A stretch of 64,000 nt of DNA from Ceratorhiza oryzae-sativae (lineage: Eukaryota; Basidiomycota; Agaricomycetes; Cantharellales; Ceratobasidiaceae): contig JARWMV010000033.1 of NCBI GenBank assembly GCA_030998015.1, forward strand, positions 1-64,000. Reading direction: 5' to 3'. The translations under genes and the position numbers were made by a program. The notes under the pieces were generated by a model, which saw only the letters and a list, made by a program, of their open reading frames with translations, searched no databases and was not told the origin of the DNA. How positions within the stretch are numbered: position 1 is the stretch's first letter; every line of letters starts with the position of its first letter. Of this stretch, positions 45,925-57,400 are shown piece by piece.

Positions 45925-48313
45925 CTACAACCCAACCATGCACGCGAATGAAAATATAATAATGAGTAAGTTTACGTGAAGGGTATTCGCTTTCTTTAGC
46001 TCGCCATTCGACTTGGAAGGGATGGTGGAGAGGTTGCAGCTTCCAGATCCGGGACTGCTGTTCGTATCCAGGGCAGGAAAGAGAATTTGATCGGTCTAAA
46101 TAAAATCAGTTGTATTGAGATGCTTGACTCACATTGCAAAAATGATCAGCCGGTGGAGGCTGATCATTGGCAAAGTAACGTTCTATGATAGAGTTTGTGC
46201 TGGAGCAAATATCAGTGGCTTGTGCATTGACACATGGGCAGAGAGAGACAAACCAGCAGGAATGCATGGCAGACGAGGTGTGCTATAGTTAAAGTCGAAT
46301 GAGCCTCATGGTTATACTTTTATCCTCCGTCCACTTACTCCATAACCACCTTGGTGGACCAACACAGCAGAATCCCCTAGAGCATCCGCCACCTTTTTCG
46401 CTGATGAGAACGGGGTAATAGGGTCGGCATTGTTTCCTATGCACATAGGCGTCCTGATTAGCATCGAGCAAGCAAGGTGAATGTAGTGAGATCGTGACCT
46501 ATGACCAAGATTTGGTTCGACAGAGTCTGATTCCATGGGCCTGTATATCTCCCGACTGCGCGAATCGGCCATCGATGGCAATAATACCCAGCATCTCCCC
46601 AGATTGGACCGACTATTCACATTTATGCTCAGTTAAACCCCCATGCGAGTACTCAAGAAAAGCGACTCACACATGGGACTGACCTCCCTTGTTGTTCGGA
46701 CCACCTCCTCAAACACCATCTGGGTCGTAACTTTTTCAGCGTCAACCGCATCTGCGCAAGTAATAGCATGATATGACCAGTTACGGAGCTGACGCAAGGC
46801 CTTTGAAGGAAATGATTGAGCCAATGGGATTTTATGGAAGAATGGCTGTGGGCCAAGTTCTTCCACATCGATAGATCGCTTCATCTGGTTCGAGCCTTCG
46901 GATATATATTCCGCCATCCCGGATAGGGTTTTCGCCAGGAGAGGCCATTCGGTTGGTTGGTACATGAAACCAAATAGGAGATCTAGGTTTCATTTATTCC
47001 GTATAGCTGCCTCATGGCATAGTCATCTACTTACTTCTGATCTGGGCCGAGCTGTACCCAGTCTCACCCCCGGCAGCTTTATTAAAGTCATATGCGTTCT
47101 AAAATATTAGGCAGTGGGGCCAATAAGCTAGAAAACTGAAATATGGTGCGAGATACCCACGTTATCAGGCTCCATATATCGCTCACTAGGCTATCCACAG
47201 TCGAGTTTGCTTTTGCAAGGGCGCAACGACTCGGTCCAGCAGAAACGCAAGCTTGAACAAATCCCATAAATGCTTTGTCTGCCGACTGGATTGCCTCGGC
47301 CCGGGACTATGGTACAGGTGAGCTAAGTCTATGTTCAATGAATCGGACTCACTTTGTGTGGGGGTAGGTTGGCGTAGTAGACTGGATCCACGACGCCGTC
47401 GAGCACAACATGGCCAACGCGGCTTGGAAGCACTGTTGACTGAACAATTAGCTATGGGGTATATCAACGAGACAATTCTGCGTACTGTTGACGAAATATA
47501 AACCTATCGCGGATCCGTATCTAGTCCTGATGTGTTAGTCTCGGTCTACTTTGTAATGGTGTTTGCTCACGAGGATCCCCAATAGTTGATAGGTGTGTGT
47601 GATGATTCAATATAATCGTGCAGAGCAACCATGTCGCGAACTGTTGCTGCGGTTCCCATATATTGAAGCGTGCCCTGGCTGTGGTATGTGCATTGTGTTG
47701 CAAGCTTGCCCAATAGTTCATCAAGTTTTGGTACCTGAGCAAAGAACGCATCCAGGTCGGCCCGATCGGTAAAATTGCCGCGGACTTCGAGCTTCGAGGC
47801 TGGAAGCGTCCCTTCCCAGAACGCATTTTCTTCTTGTACTGTTTCGAAACACTTGACACGAGGATAAGTCAGACCGACACCTCGAGGGTCCCAGCCTGTC
47901 AGCCAAGAGATCAGATTCAAAATGGCACCAGTTCGGAGATATAAATACTTACTGACAAGATCATAATACCCGCCTGTCTTGGCTGATATAGTGATCGAAT
48001 CGTCAGATAGGATCATGTCCACGCCACTCGCCCCCGGACCTCCAGGGTTGAGAAAAAGTGTGCCCTTTTTAGGCTCTTTTGTTGCTGGGTATCGAGCTAC
48101 AGCAAGGGATGCTTTCCCAGCCCTTGAATCACGGTAGTCTAGCGGTACCTCAAAGCGGCCGCATTGAATAGTGCGATTAGTGTCTGCACAACGCTCCCAG
48201 GAGATACCAGCGGTAAGAGAGGCAAGCTGGGAAAAATTAGCTGGCAAGTCTAAGGGATTGGAAGCCACAAGCGTTGCTGCAGTTATCAGAACCATGTGCA
48301 TAGAGGGACGCAT
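45925..48313 (-). CDS. Secreted alpha/beta hydrolase with TAP-like C-terminal domain
   Basis: Twelve exons (47953-48313, 47571-47895, 47486-47520, 47432 down to 47353, 47157-47306, 47035-47098, 46671-46982, 46499-46612, 46339-46436, 46254-46282, 46133-46199, 45925-46095) join in phase to 601 residues. A signal peptide (MRPSMHMVLITAATLVA) is followed by the tripeptidyl-aminopeptidase-like fold: oxyanion region FLNPGGPGASGVD, WDPRGVGLTYPRV, nucleophile elbow GSSYGSAIG (Ser of G-x-S-x-G), RVGHVVLDGVVDPVYY. The acid is Asp in GNNADPITP and the base His in GYGHTSSAM. The triad is complete, so a secreted peptidase or esterase is likely. The last exon ends with the hydrophobic tail HVNLLIIIFSFACMVGL, which suggests a GPI signal or membrane anchor. 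Confidence 0.9.
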
Positions 48314-49573
48314 CGTGGAAAAGGTTATAAAATTAGGTCGGGCTCCTGCATTTTAACCGATTCCATTTCAACCTTAGCTATGCTTTAGGATGGACAAGGC
48401 ACTGCAAGTGTTCATGAGGAAATATTGACCCTACAAATCGGATGCGCAGTAGTAACGAACCGAGGTGACAGACTTCACAAAGCTTCAAAAGTGCCATTTG
48501 GAATGTTCTAAGTGCCAAGGAAATGACAAGCCATCATAACACTGCTTTTAGTCCATGTGGTGGTGTGGAACAAAGTCTCCGGCACGTGGATTTGTGGCGA
48601 TGTTCTTGGCGTTGATTTCTTGCAGTATCATGGTCGGCCCTCACGTGGTGACGGGGTTTTACGGTTTACGGCTCGTAACGTTTGGTGGGTGTTATGGACA
48701 CAATTAGAAGTTTATCCCCAGCAACTTGAATTATTTCTGTTTCTCAATAAGATGGAAAGGAAGTCACGTCTTCACCAAATAAATACCTAAGACTTTAAGC
48801 TTGCTCCATTCGATGTTTTCATGCTGAGGATATATGAGTGGTCCTAAAACGCTCGCATAGGCCAGGTGAATTAGGCAACCGAACGAAATTGAGCCTAGAC
48901 AGACGCTTAAGATAGGGGTCAGCATGCTAAACTCAGAATTACTGAAATATCACCTTGTTACCCAATTCTCCTCCCGAGTTCAATCACTTTTGTGTGTTAC
49001 AGAAGATGTGAGACTCAATGCCTGGTGTAGAATGAGGCGAAAGTCACATATATTTATTTGATCAAAACGTAAGCGCCGCGCCATCTTATTCTGAAAGAGC
49101 AATCATATATAGTCGATACGAACGGCGGTTGTCAAGGGAAGCCGGGCACCCAAGCATGCATTGGGTCTGGCATTTGGACCAAGCGCCCACGACACAAAAC
49201 CTTTCCGCATCTCGGCTTACCTGTTAGCAGCCAGAAATGGTCTGTCCGGTTGTGCCGGGAATCGAATTGCAATATTCGATCCCGCTCTGAACTCGACCCC
49301 TTCATTTAGAAACAGCGCTCATACCCTCGATATGCTATTGGCTTATCCCCGTGCCCCCAAATTCGAGAACATAAACACTGAATTTGCAAACCTGTTGATT
49401 TCACGCATGTTTCTGAACGAACACACTGAGGCTGCTAGGAAACCCTCGCGCCCGAGCAGATTACACTACGCATACAACTTTCATTTGATTCAATGTCGCT
49501 CTCCCGAATATGTCGCTGTAAGGGCAGTTTAGAAAGGGATCATATGTGTGGATGCATCTACCTACTGTTTCAG
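48314..49573. other. Intergenic, no confident gene
   Basis: A plus-strand frame of 123 codons at 49161-49532 has no recognisable motif. Otherwise nothing. Confidence 0.4.
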
Positions 49574-50079
49574 CTACATAGGTTCTGGGTTATAAAATTT
49601 GTAAACTGGCTTGCGGCCTAGTGTAATCGCGGCATTCCGCCAGTATGCGTAGCCAAGCAATCGCTGGCATTCCCAACCTCCGGCAGCCAGGCCTTCGCTT
49701 GCATCACTCGTGAAGAACACATAGTCACTGTCCTTCTCTCGGTACCAGCGATACACAGGAATGACGTATTCCCAAGGATTAGATGGCCGGCTGTTCAACA
49801 GATAGAAGACGGCACCTTAACCTGTTCGAATCCCTGCTGAACCATGGAATCTCCCTCTTCTTTGGAGTTGGTATAGAAATAGCTTGAGTCCCGGGAATAA
49901 GCCCAGATCGGAGAGGTTCCAGGTTGTTCATCAGTCAGGGCGACCAGCTCTATACCTTCATTCCCATAGCCTGTGAGAGGCTCTTTTTCGGAAGAGTAGT
50001 AGTGTACACCCATGAAACTGAGGGAGCTTGAGTTACTGCTGGGGGATGAAGATGGTGGTAGTTCCTGGCTCTGTATCAC
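49574..50079 (-). pseudogene. DUF5648-domain protein, frameshifted
   Basis: The two overlapping frames together match one DUF5648 domain (a secreted, lectin-like repeat fold of unknown ligand). The upstream frame has MGVHYYSSEKEPLTGYGNEG and YSRDSSYFYTNSKEEGDSM. The downstream frame has PVYRWYREKDSDYVFFTSD and ECQRLLGYAYW, then KPVYKFYNPE. The family's alternating 'Y-R-x-Y / H-x-Y-T / G-Y-A-Y' pattern continues across the break if one base is added near 49817, so a single-base loss is the simplest reading. No good ATG or signal peptide was found at the 5' end; an upstream exon may exist. Confidence 0.55.
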
Positions 50080-50572
50080 TGTTTTTTGTTTGCAAGATTA
50101 GCGCGCATGATTGGGCGCACCCCTTATTTAGGTGGCCGGTTGGGGCGATTCCCAACGGATGGGATTGATCTCGCCGGAGCAGGCTGAATTGGTATGTACA
50201 ATAACTGACGCGCGACAATTGAACGGATATTCGGGAACGTTAGCCAATATCGCACAAGGCGGAATATTAGTGCCAATATTGGGCGAGGTGCGCTGATACG
50301 GGCAGTCGAAAACAATACAAAAATTGATTGACGAGCGATCCTTTTGGTTTAGGCAGCATCATAATTGGTTCATGATCTTTTGAAATATTGGGCCGAAATG
50401 AAACCCTTAGCAATTGACAGCTTCGTAATAACATCTGCTTGCTACTTATTACAAAACTGCAAACGGCGGGCGCAGAACAAAATGATGATTGAAAAGAGAC
50501 TGGAATAAAGATTTCACCATAAAATAGATCAAGTAAACGTGACAAAAACGACGCACAATTCTCACTAAATCG

Positions 50573-52036
50573 CTAATTGCTTTGTTCATTATCGTAGACA
50601 ACAATCAATATATCGCGAGAGTGCGCAAACTGCTCTTTAATCATGAATTCGTTGACAGGAAAAGCACCCTCGGAATATGGCTCTTGCGCCATGCAGCCCC
50701 TCAGGGTCAACTTCTCTAGGTATCTACTCCCAACAAGACTCTCCAGAGAACCTGGGTGAATGATGCACCGGTTCAAGTTCAAGAAGCGCAACCGTGGCCA
50801 CAATACTGAACCATGGAGATACTCTGTGCGCATATACGACTCCAGGCTTGGGTCCCCAAAGTCACAATTTTCGAGCGTGAGTGTGACCAAGCCGACTGGG
50901 CACCTGCGGAGAGAGTCAAACCATAGCTTCGAGTCTATCGGCTTGACAGTTAAATTGGAAATATTCGTGTCCCCATCGAAGAATGCGCAGAGATTCTGAA
51001 CGAAATCTTCTTCCGTTGACAAAGAGATCCTGAGAGAAAGCTGTCGACTCCCAGGCTTCAGCAGTTGGAGTAGAGATGTGAGGTGTCGAGGTTTTCTGCA
51101 CTCCAACTCGAGATACCGGAGCTGGGGCAGATGGACAGGTTCAATGATAGCATGACCAGAACCTTTAGCATATACGTTCTTCAAAACCAGTCGCCCAAGT
51201 TCTGGGCACGATGCTAAAATATGAGCCATTTGCGCTGGAGTGGGAAGATCTATGGAACCATCGGATATCAACGATAATTCGGCCAACCCGAGGTATACAC
51301 TATTGCTCATTGGTATAAATGAATTTTGGAGGCGCAAAACCTTGACAGGCTTCATAAATGCCTCAAGCCTGGCGTTGGTAGGAGTTCCTTGAGCGTGGAA
51401 GTCTCCCCATTCGAGCAGATTCGTCGACTCGCGGTTCAGATGCATGGCGCTCACGCAAAAGGTCTCCAGAGGAGCCCCAGTACAGAGCCTCACCAGACAG
51501 ATAAGGATCGGCTGGAGCTGTGATGCTGAATAAACCCGGGAGCAAATATGTAATCCCCGTATCCGAGATGCCAAGGGTGTGATTACGGCTACAAATCCAT
51601 CAAGATTCAACTCCGGGACCAGTCCTGACGATCTCTCGCTTGCGCTCGCCTGGCCGGGTTCATGGACCCAAACGCGAAGGTTTACGGCGCTACTGCCGGA
51701 GCGTTGGGTTAAGAGCCGTATCCGGTTGGATTGTGTGCGATTGACCCGAAAACGCTGGGTTACGATGTCAATGAAAGTCCACAGGAGAGGCAAGTTTAGA
51801 GAGACACGACGCCACGTTCGGCAAACGCACGATAGGATAGTGGGGGAAACGTGGTTTTGTGGAGTTGGTTCTGGATAGAACTCGTGATGTGTATCGACTG
51901 TAGCTAAGAATATTTGTCCTAGAATTTCAGGGGGGAGGTCATAGATAGAAACTGAGCATCTAGGGCTGCGAGTGCTGCGATTAGGGCGTCGAAGCGAAAT
52001 GCCCAGGTGATCACCGGCAAAAAATATTTCGGGCAT
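50573..52036 (-). CDS. F-box protein
   Basis: An intron-free frame of 487 residues. An F-box lies at about residues 30-75: IYDLPPEILGQIFLATVD, then CVCRTWRRVSLNLPLLW. F-box proteins link substrates to the SCF (Skp1-cullin) ubiquitin ligase. The rest has the irregular leucine-rich pattern of F-box/LRR proteins (GLAELSLISDGS, LRYLELECRKP, LVTLTLENCDFG, LRFLNLNRCI, LEKLTLRGC), probably the substrate-binding face. Such genes are expanded in Agaricomycetes, so the substrate cannot be guessed. No lesion seen. Confidence 0.9.
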   Translation of the reverse strand: MPEIFFAGDHLGISLRRPNRSTRSPRCSVSIYDLPPEILGQIFLATVDTHHEFYPEPTPQNHVSPTILSCVCRTWRRVSLNLPLLWTFIDIVTQRFRVNRTQSNRIRLLTQRSGSSAVNLRVWVHEPGQASASERSSGLVPELNLDGFVAVITPLASRIRGLHICSRVYSASQLQPILICLVRLCTGAPLETFCVSAMHLNRESTNLLEWGDFHAQGTPTNARLEAFMKPVKVLRLQNSFIPMSNSVYLGLAELSLISDGSIDLPTPAQMAHILASCPELGRLVLKNVYAKGSGHAIIEPVHLPQLRYLELECRKPRHLTSLLQLLKPGSRQLSLRISLSTEEDFVQNLCAFFDGDTNISNLTVKPIDSKLWFDSLRRCPVGLVTLTLENCDFGDPSLESYMRTEYLHGSVLWPRLRFLNLNRCIIHPGSLESLVGSRYLEKLTLRGCMAQEPYSEGAFPVNEFMIKEQFAHSRDILIVVYDNEQSN

Positions 52037-52804
52037 TGTCTGACGGAGCCTAGTCGCAGATTAAGAAGTACACGAATGTGGATTGCAATAGATATAAACA
52101 TACACAGTTACCCAATTTATGTGTACCTCGGCAACTCTGCAGTGGACCGATGTCGTGGTTTCTGGTCGACTGTTCGAAGAACGAAAACAAATCGCCGGGG
52201 TAGAACGACTTGAGTTCCTTCAACGGAAGATTTGAACGAAGACTGTTGACCAGTGGTGGCGAGGAATACGTCATGTTGCATGCTGGACCAGCGCTTATCT
52301 CGCTTGAGTTGAGCGGCTAATCGTGCTGACGCATCAAATCCTTGGGGTACATCTGGCGGGAACCGCAATAACGGAGTGTAAGAACTAAGGAAGCTTATGT
52401 TGTCGAGACAAGTATTCTTCTAGCTTTTCGAGAGTAAGAGGAAGCAGTACAAACAATTATCTCCTGTAGCCGATCTAATAGTTGACGTGAAAAGTTTGTC
52501 ATGGAACACAATCCTCTATTAATTACCCGTGGGCCACCAAGTGATGGATGGTTGACATCTTCGTATTTCAACGAATTCACATCCCGAGGTAATGTAGATA
52601 ATAATATTATGTATTAAATCATAATTAAATCCCTTGTTAATGAGCATAAACTTTACATGAGCCGAGGTATATGCGGATGCGAGGCACAATCGTTTAACAG
52701 AAAATTGGGTTACGGCTTACTGCCCAGCTACCCGCCGAGCGACACCCATCAAGGCAGGAGCCCTCGACTTGACTTGCCCGATCAGTACTAGAACTAGCCA
52801 GCTC
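52037..52804. other. No confident gene; one coding-like frame
   Basis: The minus-strand frame 52117-52368 contains FDASARLAAQLKRDKRWSS, which looks like a helical protein piece, but no splice partners or family were found. Confidence 0.3.
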
Positions 52805-53083
52805 TTAAATGTGTTCTGCTTCAGCTAAAGTGATAGTGTCACTAGCTTCGGTGTCAAGTTGCTCCTCCTCTTGGAGACTCGAGATCTTCTGCAAAATCGC
52901 TATACGATCCAATAAAGCCTTAATGAGTGGTAGCATCTTCTTCCGAAGAGAGTGATAGGCTGGGATCCCGTCAACTTCGTAAATGAAGGTGAGGGTCTTT
53001 AGGATCTCAGCCGGGTCCACCGACTGGGACGCCATGTGGCATCGGCCCAATATTATTTTCTCCATCTCATCAACTGTAGGCAT
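52805..53083 (-). CDS. Small hypothetical protein
   Basis: 92 codons, ATG at 53083 to a stop at 52805. The sequence is helical, with ILKTLTFIYEVDG, LRKKMLPLIKALLDRIAIL and an acidic C-terminus. It could be a small gene or the last exon of a larger one. No family recognised. Confidence 0.35.
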   Translation of the reverse strand: MPTVDEMEKIILGRCHMASQSVDPAEILKTLTFIYEVDGIPAYHSLRKKMLPLIKALLDRIAILQKISSLQEEEQLDTEASDTITLAEAEHI

Positions 53084-55600
53084 CTAATTAGGCTCACAAG
53101 AGTAAGTTTTTGTACCCGCTAATGGAACAAGCATTCGTACCTTGGTCGATGAAAATGAATTGTGGATTGATAGGAGAGTAGATGAATGCGCACATAGCGG
53201 CATCGAACCGGAGGGTCTCAAATAGGAGGTGATCATCATATTAATATCGAGTGAGGATTAGAGGCGCTGGATTAGGTGGAAGGAGAAGTGTAGGGGCGAC
53301 TCCCTCGGCTTTGATTTTATACGCTGATGAAGCATCGCTACTCTCGGAACATCTGCATTTGAATTTTGTTTCAGAAACGGTAAACAGTTACGCTTTTATG
53401 TCAATGGTTGTCGACTTGGATACGTGTGTTGTATATATCTGGACCTCAAAGGTATTCACATACAAAGGTATGCCATAACTGATCACGTGGTGTAACTCAT
53501 AAATGGTAAATTCAGCGAACCAACAACCGTCATCAACCGAACTGCGCTGAGACAGGGAATGATTAACACATTTGTAGCTGAAGCGACTGAAGGACCATTG
53601 TCCGATGTTAGGGTATCACTGCCTCGTGCTGATCATCTCCTTCAACGCCATGGATATTGATGATGATTCGCCGTTCACACATCCGTCTTCATGACATTAA
53701 GACTCGACGAGCCCTTACGCATCTCCCAATATGGCCCAGATCTTTCCTCGCTCCAGAGGCGGCCTTTCACGTGGCGCTTGTACTGCCACAGGTCCTGCTG
53801 CTCTTCTCACAGCTTCTCCGCGATCTCGTGTGTCTTCGTGTCTTCCGGAACCATCCATGACATCGCTCTCTTAAAGCCAATAGAGAGAGACTGAGCAAAT
53901 CTAGCCATAATCCTTAGAGTAATTTCGCTAGGTCAGGCTCAGAAAGGTTTGAAATGGACCCGCTAGGCGTTTTATTGCTGTGGGTTGCACTAATGTTTGC
54001 GAACCTAAAATCCCATGAGCCGCCTTTTTTTTTTTTTTTTCTGGCATACATACTCCCGTGACCTGCCTCCAAACCCGGCATTTGGGCAGAAATGCATATT
54101 AATAATACTGATCTCGAGGCCGAACGCCTACGCCGGTGCGACCTATCCGTGAGATGAGTCGCCGGCAAGGTCTGGGGAACGCAATCGTGGCTGGATCCCG
54201 AAACCGCGAGTGCGACTCGCAGGTCGGGTGGGTTTCAATCAAATGACAGGTCTCATCAAGGAAATGGCTGTTGAGTCAAAAGAGACGCGCGACGCCGGCT
54301 GCTGTCACGATGTGGCCGTGGAGCAGCATGAACAGCCGTGTCGCTGCGTCGGCGCACGTGGCCAGCGCACCGTATTGGTGTTTCCCTTTGATCAGTAGGC
54401 ACTGCGCGCCTCCGCAGGCTGCGGTGCACAGCTCCATACTGAAGTACGTAAGTCTCATCGCCTGAATGAGTCGAACATGGCTATGTAAATAGTACTTCGT
54501 TGCGATGAGTTTCACTCGCATACATGTATACGCGGATACATGACGTGAATAACGCTTTCTATAACAGTTAGTAGATTGTTGCAATTGAATGCCTTTGTTT
54601 ATACCCTACGAATGCCTATGAATCAGGCGTTATCCTTACTGCGCATATACTGCGTATATACACTCGACTCGGTTACATGGCTCGATTCATTCTAGTACAT
54701 TCGAGTAAGTACATGATATTTCTACACATGGAGGGAGAATATATGACAGTAAGAACTGTGTAATAAACAAAGAAAATAACGCTACTGGTCCGTAGATCGA
54801 ACCACAGAGCGGGAGGCGGCCAGAAAAACGGGTGGTGTGGGTAGCGGGCGAATGAAAAAGAGGGGAGAATACAGTCAGTATCCCACTCGAGAAGGCAACC
54901 AAATACTGGGCCAAGGCGCAGCCGTTGCTCAGTCAGCTCCACTAAACTAGCGAGCGAAACGGGGGGCTCCGACGAGGGTGCGAGGAAAGCGATCCGGACT
55001 CCTTTGCTATGCGCTCTCAAGGTGAGCTACAGCTTGGGCGGAAGTATGAGGGAAACAGCCACCCACGCTTCATAAATCTAAATTCAAAATCTCAACACCT
55101 AAAAGATATCCTGCACGGAATGTGTATCCTTTAGGAGTATCGAATATAGCTAGATGAAAATTCCGGGCCGTGAGACCCTCCCGTAGCCGATTCGTCGGCC
55201 AAATGGTCCTATAAAGCTATGTTCAGCGGACCGGGCAGCGAGACGACGCGTTTAATGAGCCAATTGTATAGCGCTTCGTCGGCGATCTGTTTCTCGCGTG
55301 CATAGAACCCGTAAGACTTCGCCAAACATGGATTAAATTGTCTGTTTGGATCAAACCCTTGAACGAAATCTGTGAATGTTTTTAAAGGTGAGGGTTTTGA
55401 AATCTGGCGGGTTGACTCTCCTCTGCCAATACAGCTGCAGTTCCGAGCTTAAAAGGATGAAGACTAAGGTAAGCGTACGTTTGGCTTAGGCTCAGTGTGA
55501 GTAATCGGTCAGAATCTTTGGGACGTGAAGGATATTTCATTTTCATGAATCATGATAATACACGTGGATGAAATCGCATGGTGACCTGGTAGGCCACATC
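53084..55600. other. About 2.5 kb without an identifiable gene
   Basis: A T run of about 17 lies near 54025-54042. A coding-like minus-strand stretch interrupted by a stop lies near 53690-53850 (string QQDLWQYKRHVKGRLW). Minus ORFs at 54276-54584 and 54673-55020 show no motif. Confidence 0.4.
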
Positions 55601-57400
55601 TTATCTCTGCCCTTGAGGTGCGGGATTATTTCCCAAGTTTTGTAACATGATTGCTGGCTGCGGGGGGCCCTAAAAATGTATTAAAATATAGGCCACACAG
55701 CGAAAATAATTTGCTGACCTGATCCATGGGACGTGCTTGCGTGGCAACACCTGGGTGTGGGCCAGGCGGAACGGGTTGGGTAGGTGGAGGGGCTTGTTGC
55801 TCCTCACTTGCCGTGCAGCCTTCCTCCGAATGGGAGCATACATCGTGGTATGCGCTTTCTCCCATATCATTCATATCCACACCATCCTTCTGCGCCTCAC
55901 TTGAAGTGCGAAGGTCAAGGCCAGGAATTCGCTCAAAACAGACCAGAATCAACCCCTGGATTTAAATATAGCGCCTCAACCCGGAGTCTCATGAGGATCA
56001 ATCAGTTATAAACTCACGGTGATTATAAGGGAGTAAAAAAGGCACGCTGCAGAACTGGCAGCTTGGTAAGCCAATTGGACTTTTGAGAGCGAGTCAGAAT
56101 GGGATACTCGAAGTGCCAATTCGATCAAACCCACCAAAATTTCCGTCCAACCATCCCCCACGACCTGGGGCACCAGCGGATATCTGAGCAAATATCCCCG
56201 TGAGCAAATTTCCCAAGACGCCCCCGACGGCATGCGACGAAAAAACCTGATATGACGTGAATAATTGGTCAGAAACGGAGTTGAATCACATACGTCGAGG
56301 CAATCATCATATCCGAACCTCAGCTTAAGCCGTGTTGCGTAATTGCAAGCCAAACCTCCAACGAACCCGAAAACCAATGCTAGGGGTGGGTTGATGAAAC
56401 CAGCGGCTGGAGTAATGGTAATCAACCCAGAAATGGCCCCTGAGCAAAACCCTACGACGGACCATCGTTTGCCGACATGGTAGTCCCATAGTAGCCATGT
56501 GATCCCGCCAGAGCATGCCGCCAGATGGGTGACAAGACATGCTTGAACGGCATGCAAGTCGGCGGACAGGGCTGATCCACCATTGAATCCAAACCAGCCG
56601 AACCAAAGAAGCGCGGTACCGAGTACGACATAAGTCGAGTTGTGAGGCTCAGAGTCGAGGGCAGGTGTTCTATATCCATCTCGTGGACGGAGGTATATAG
56701 ATATAGCCAACGCGGCACTTCCGGATGAAATGTGCACTGGTGTACCTCCAGCCCAATCAAAATCCCCCATTTTATGAGCCCAACCTTTTGGGTTCCAAGT
56801 CCAACATGCGATAGGATCATAGACGAGGGTGCTCCAGGCAAACACAAAAAGGGAAACCGGACCAAGTCGAGCATGTTCAGAGAAACCCCCTACTGCCAAC
56901 GTAGGAGTAAAGGCGGCGAACATAAGCTGATACAAGCAAAATACGTTTGCTGGAACCCGGGGGTTAACGGGCGAGGTTTGGTCGAAAACATTTTGAAGGG
57001 CAATGTGTTTTAAATCTCCAATGAAGGGATTCGCACTCTCCGAGTACGTAAGAGAATAGCCCCAGAGCCACCACTGCAGAGAGGCAACCGAGAGAGATGT
57101 CATGCTTAAGTAAAGCATACTTAGCGCGTGCTTACGGCGAAGCAGCCCGCAATAGAAGAATCCGACTCCGGGAACCATCAACATGACAAGCGCTGTTGCG
57201 CATAATAGCCAAGCGATGTCCCCGTTATCATAATTACTGCTCGACCGGCTATCGTACCAATTTAGATTGCTTGCTAGTGAGACTCATTGTCAGCTCGTCG
57301 TGAGTACGAGGGAATAGTCACCCACTGCTGGCGTTGTTTGTACCGCTCCGTCGATTCCACATGACTTTGCCCGAATGGTGCTGTGAACGGCCGCAACTAT
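55601..57400 (-). CDS. Ammonium transporter (MEP/AMT), second paralogue
   Basis: Exons 56294-57273, 56135-56246, 56018-56079, 55719-55955 and 55601-55669 join in phase; a further 5' exon at about 57322-57398 (IRAKSCGIDGAVQTTP frame) is likely but its start codon was not found. Family marks: VPGVGFFYCGLLRRKHALSM, LWFGWFGFNGGSAL, and both pore histidines (GGTPVHISSGSAALA and FSSHAVGGVLGNLLTGIF). The cytosolic tail is whole (ILVCFERIPGLDLRTSSEAQ, then DMNDMGESAYHDV) and ends in a Pro-rich stretch. It is a plasma-membrane ammonium importer and close paralogue of the gene at 43347, same strand, about 10 kb away. The last intron is tentative; without it the frame ends at 55626. Confidence 0.87.

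Noticed and set aside
49820..49840. GTTCGAATCC-like tRNA T-arm string
   Set aside because: It lies inside the DUF5648 coding region, and no acceptor, D or anticodon arms could be placed around it.
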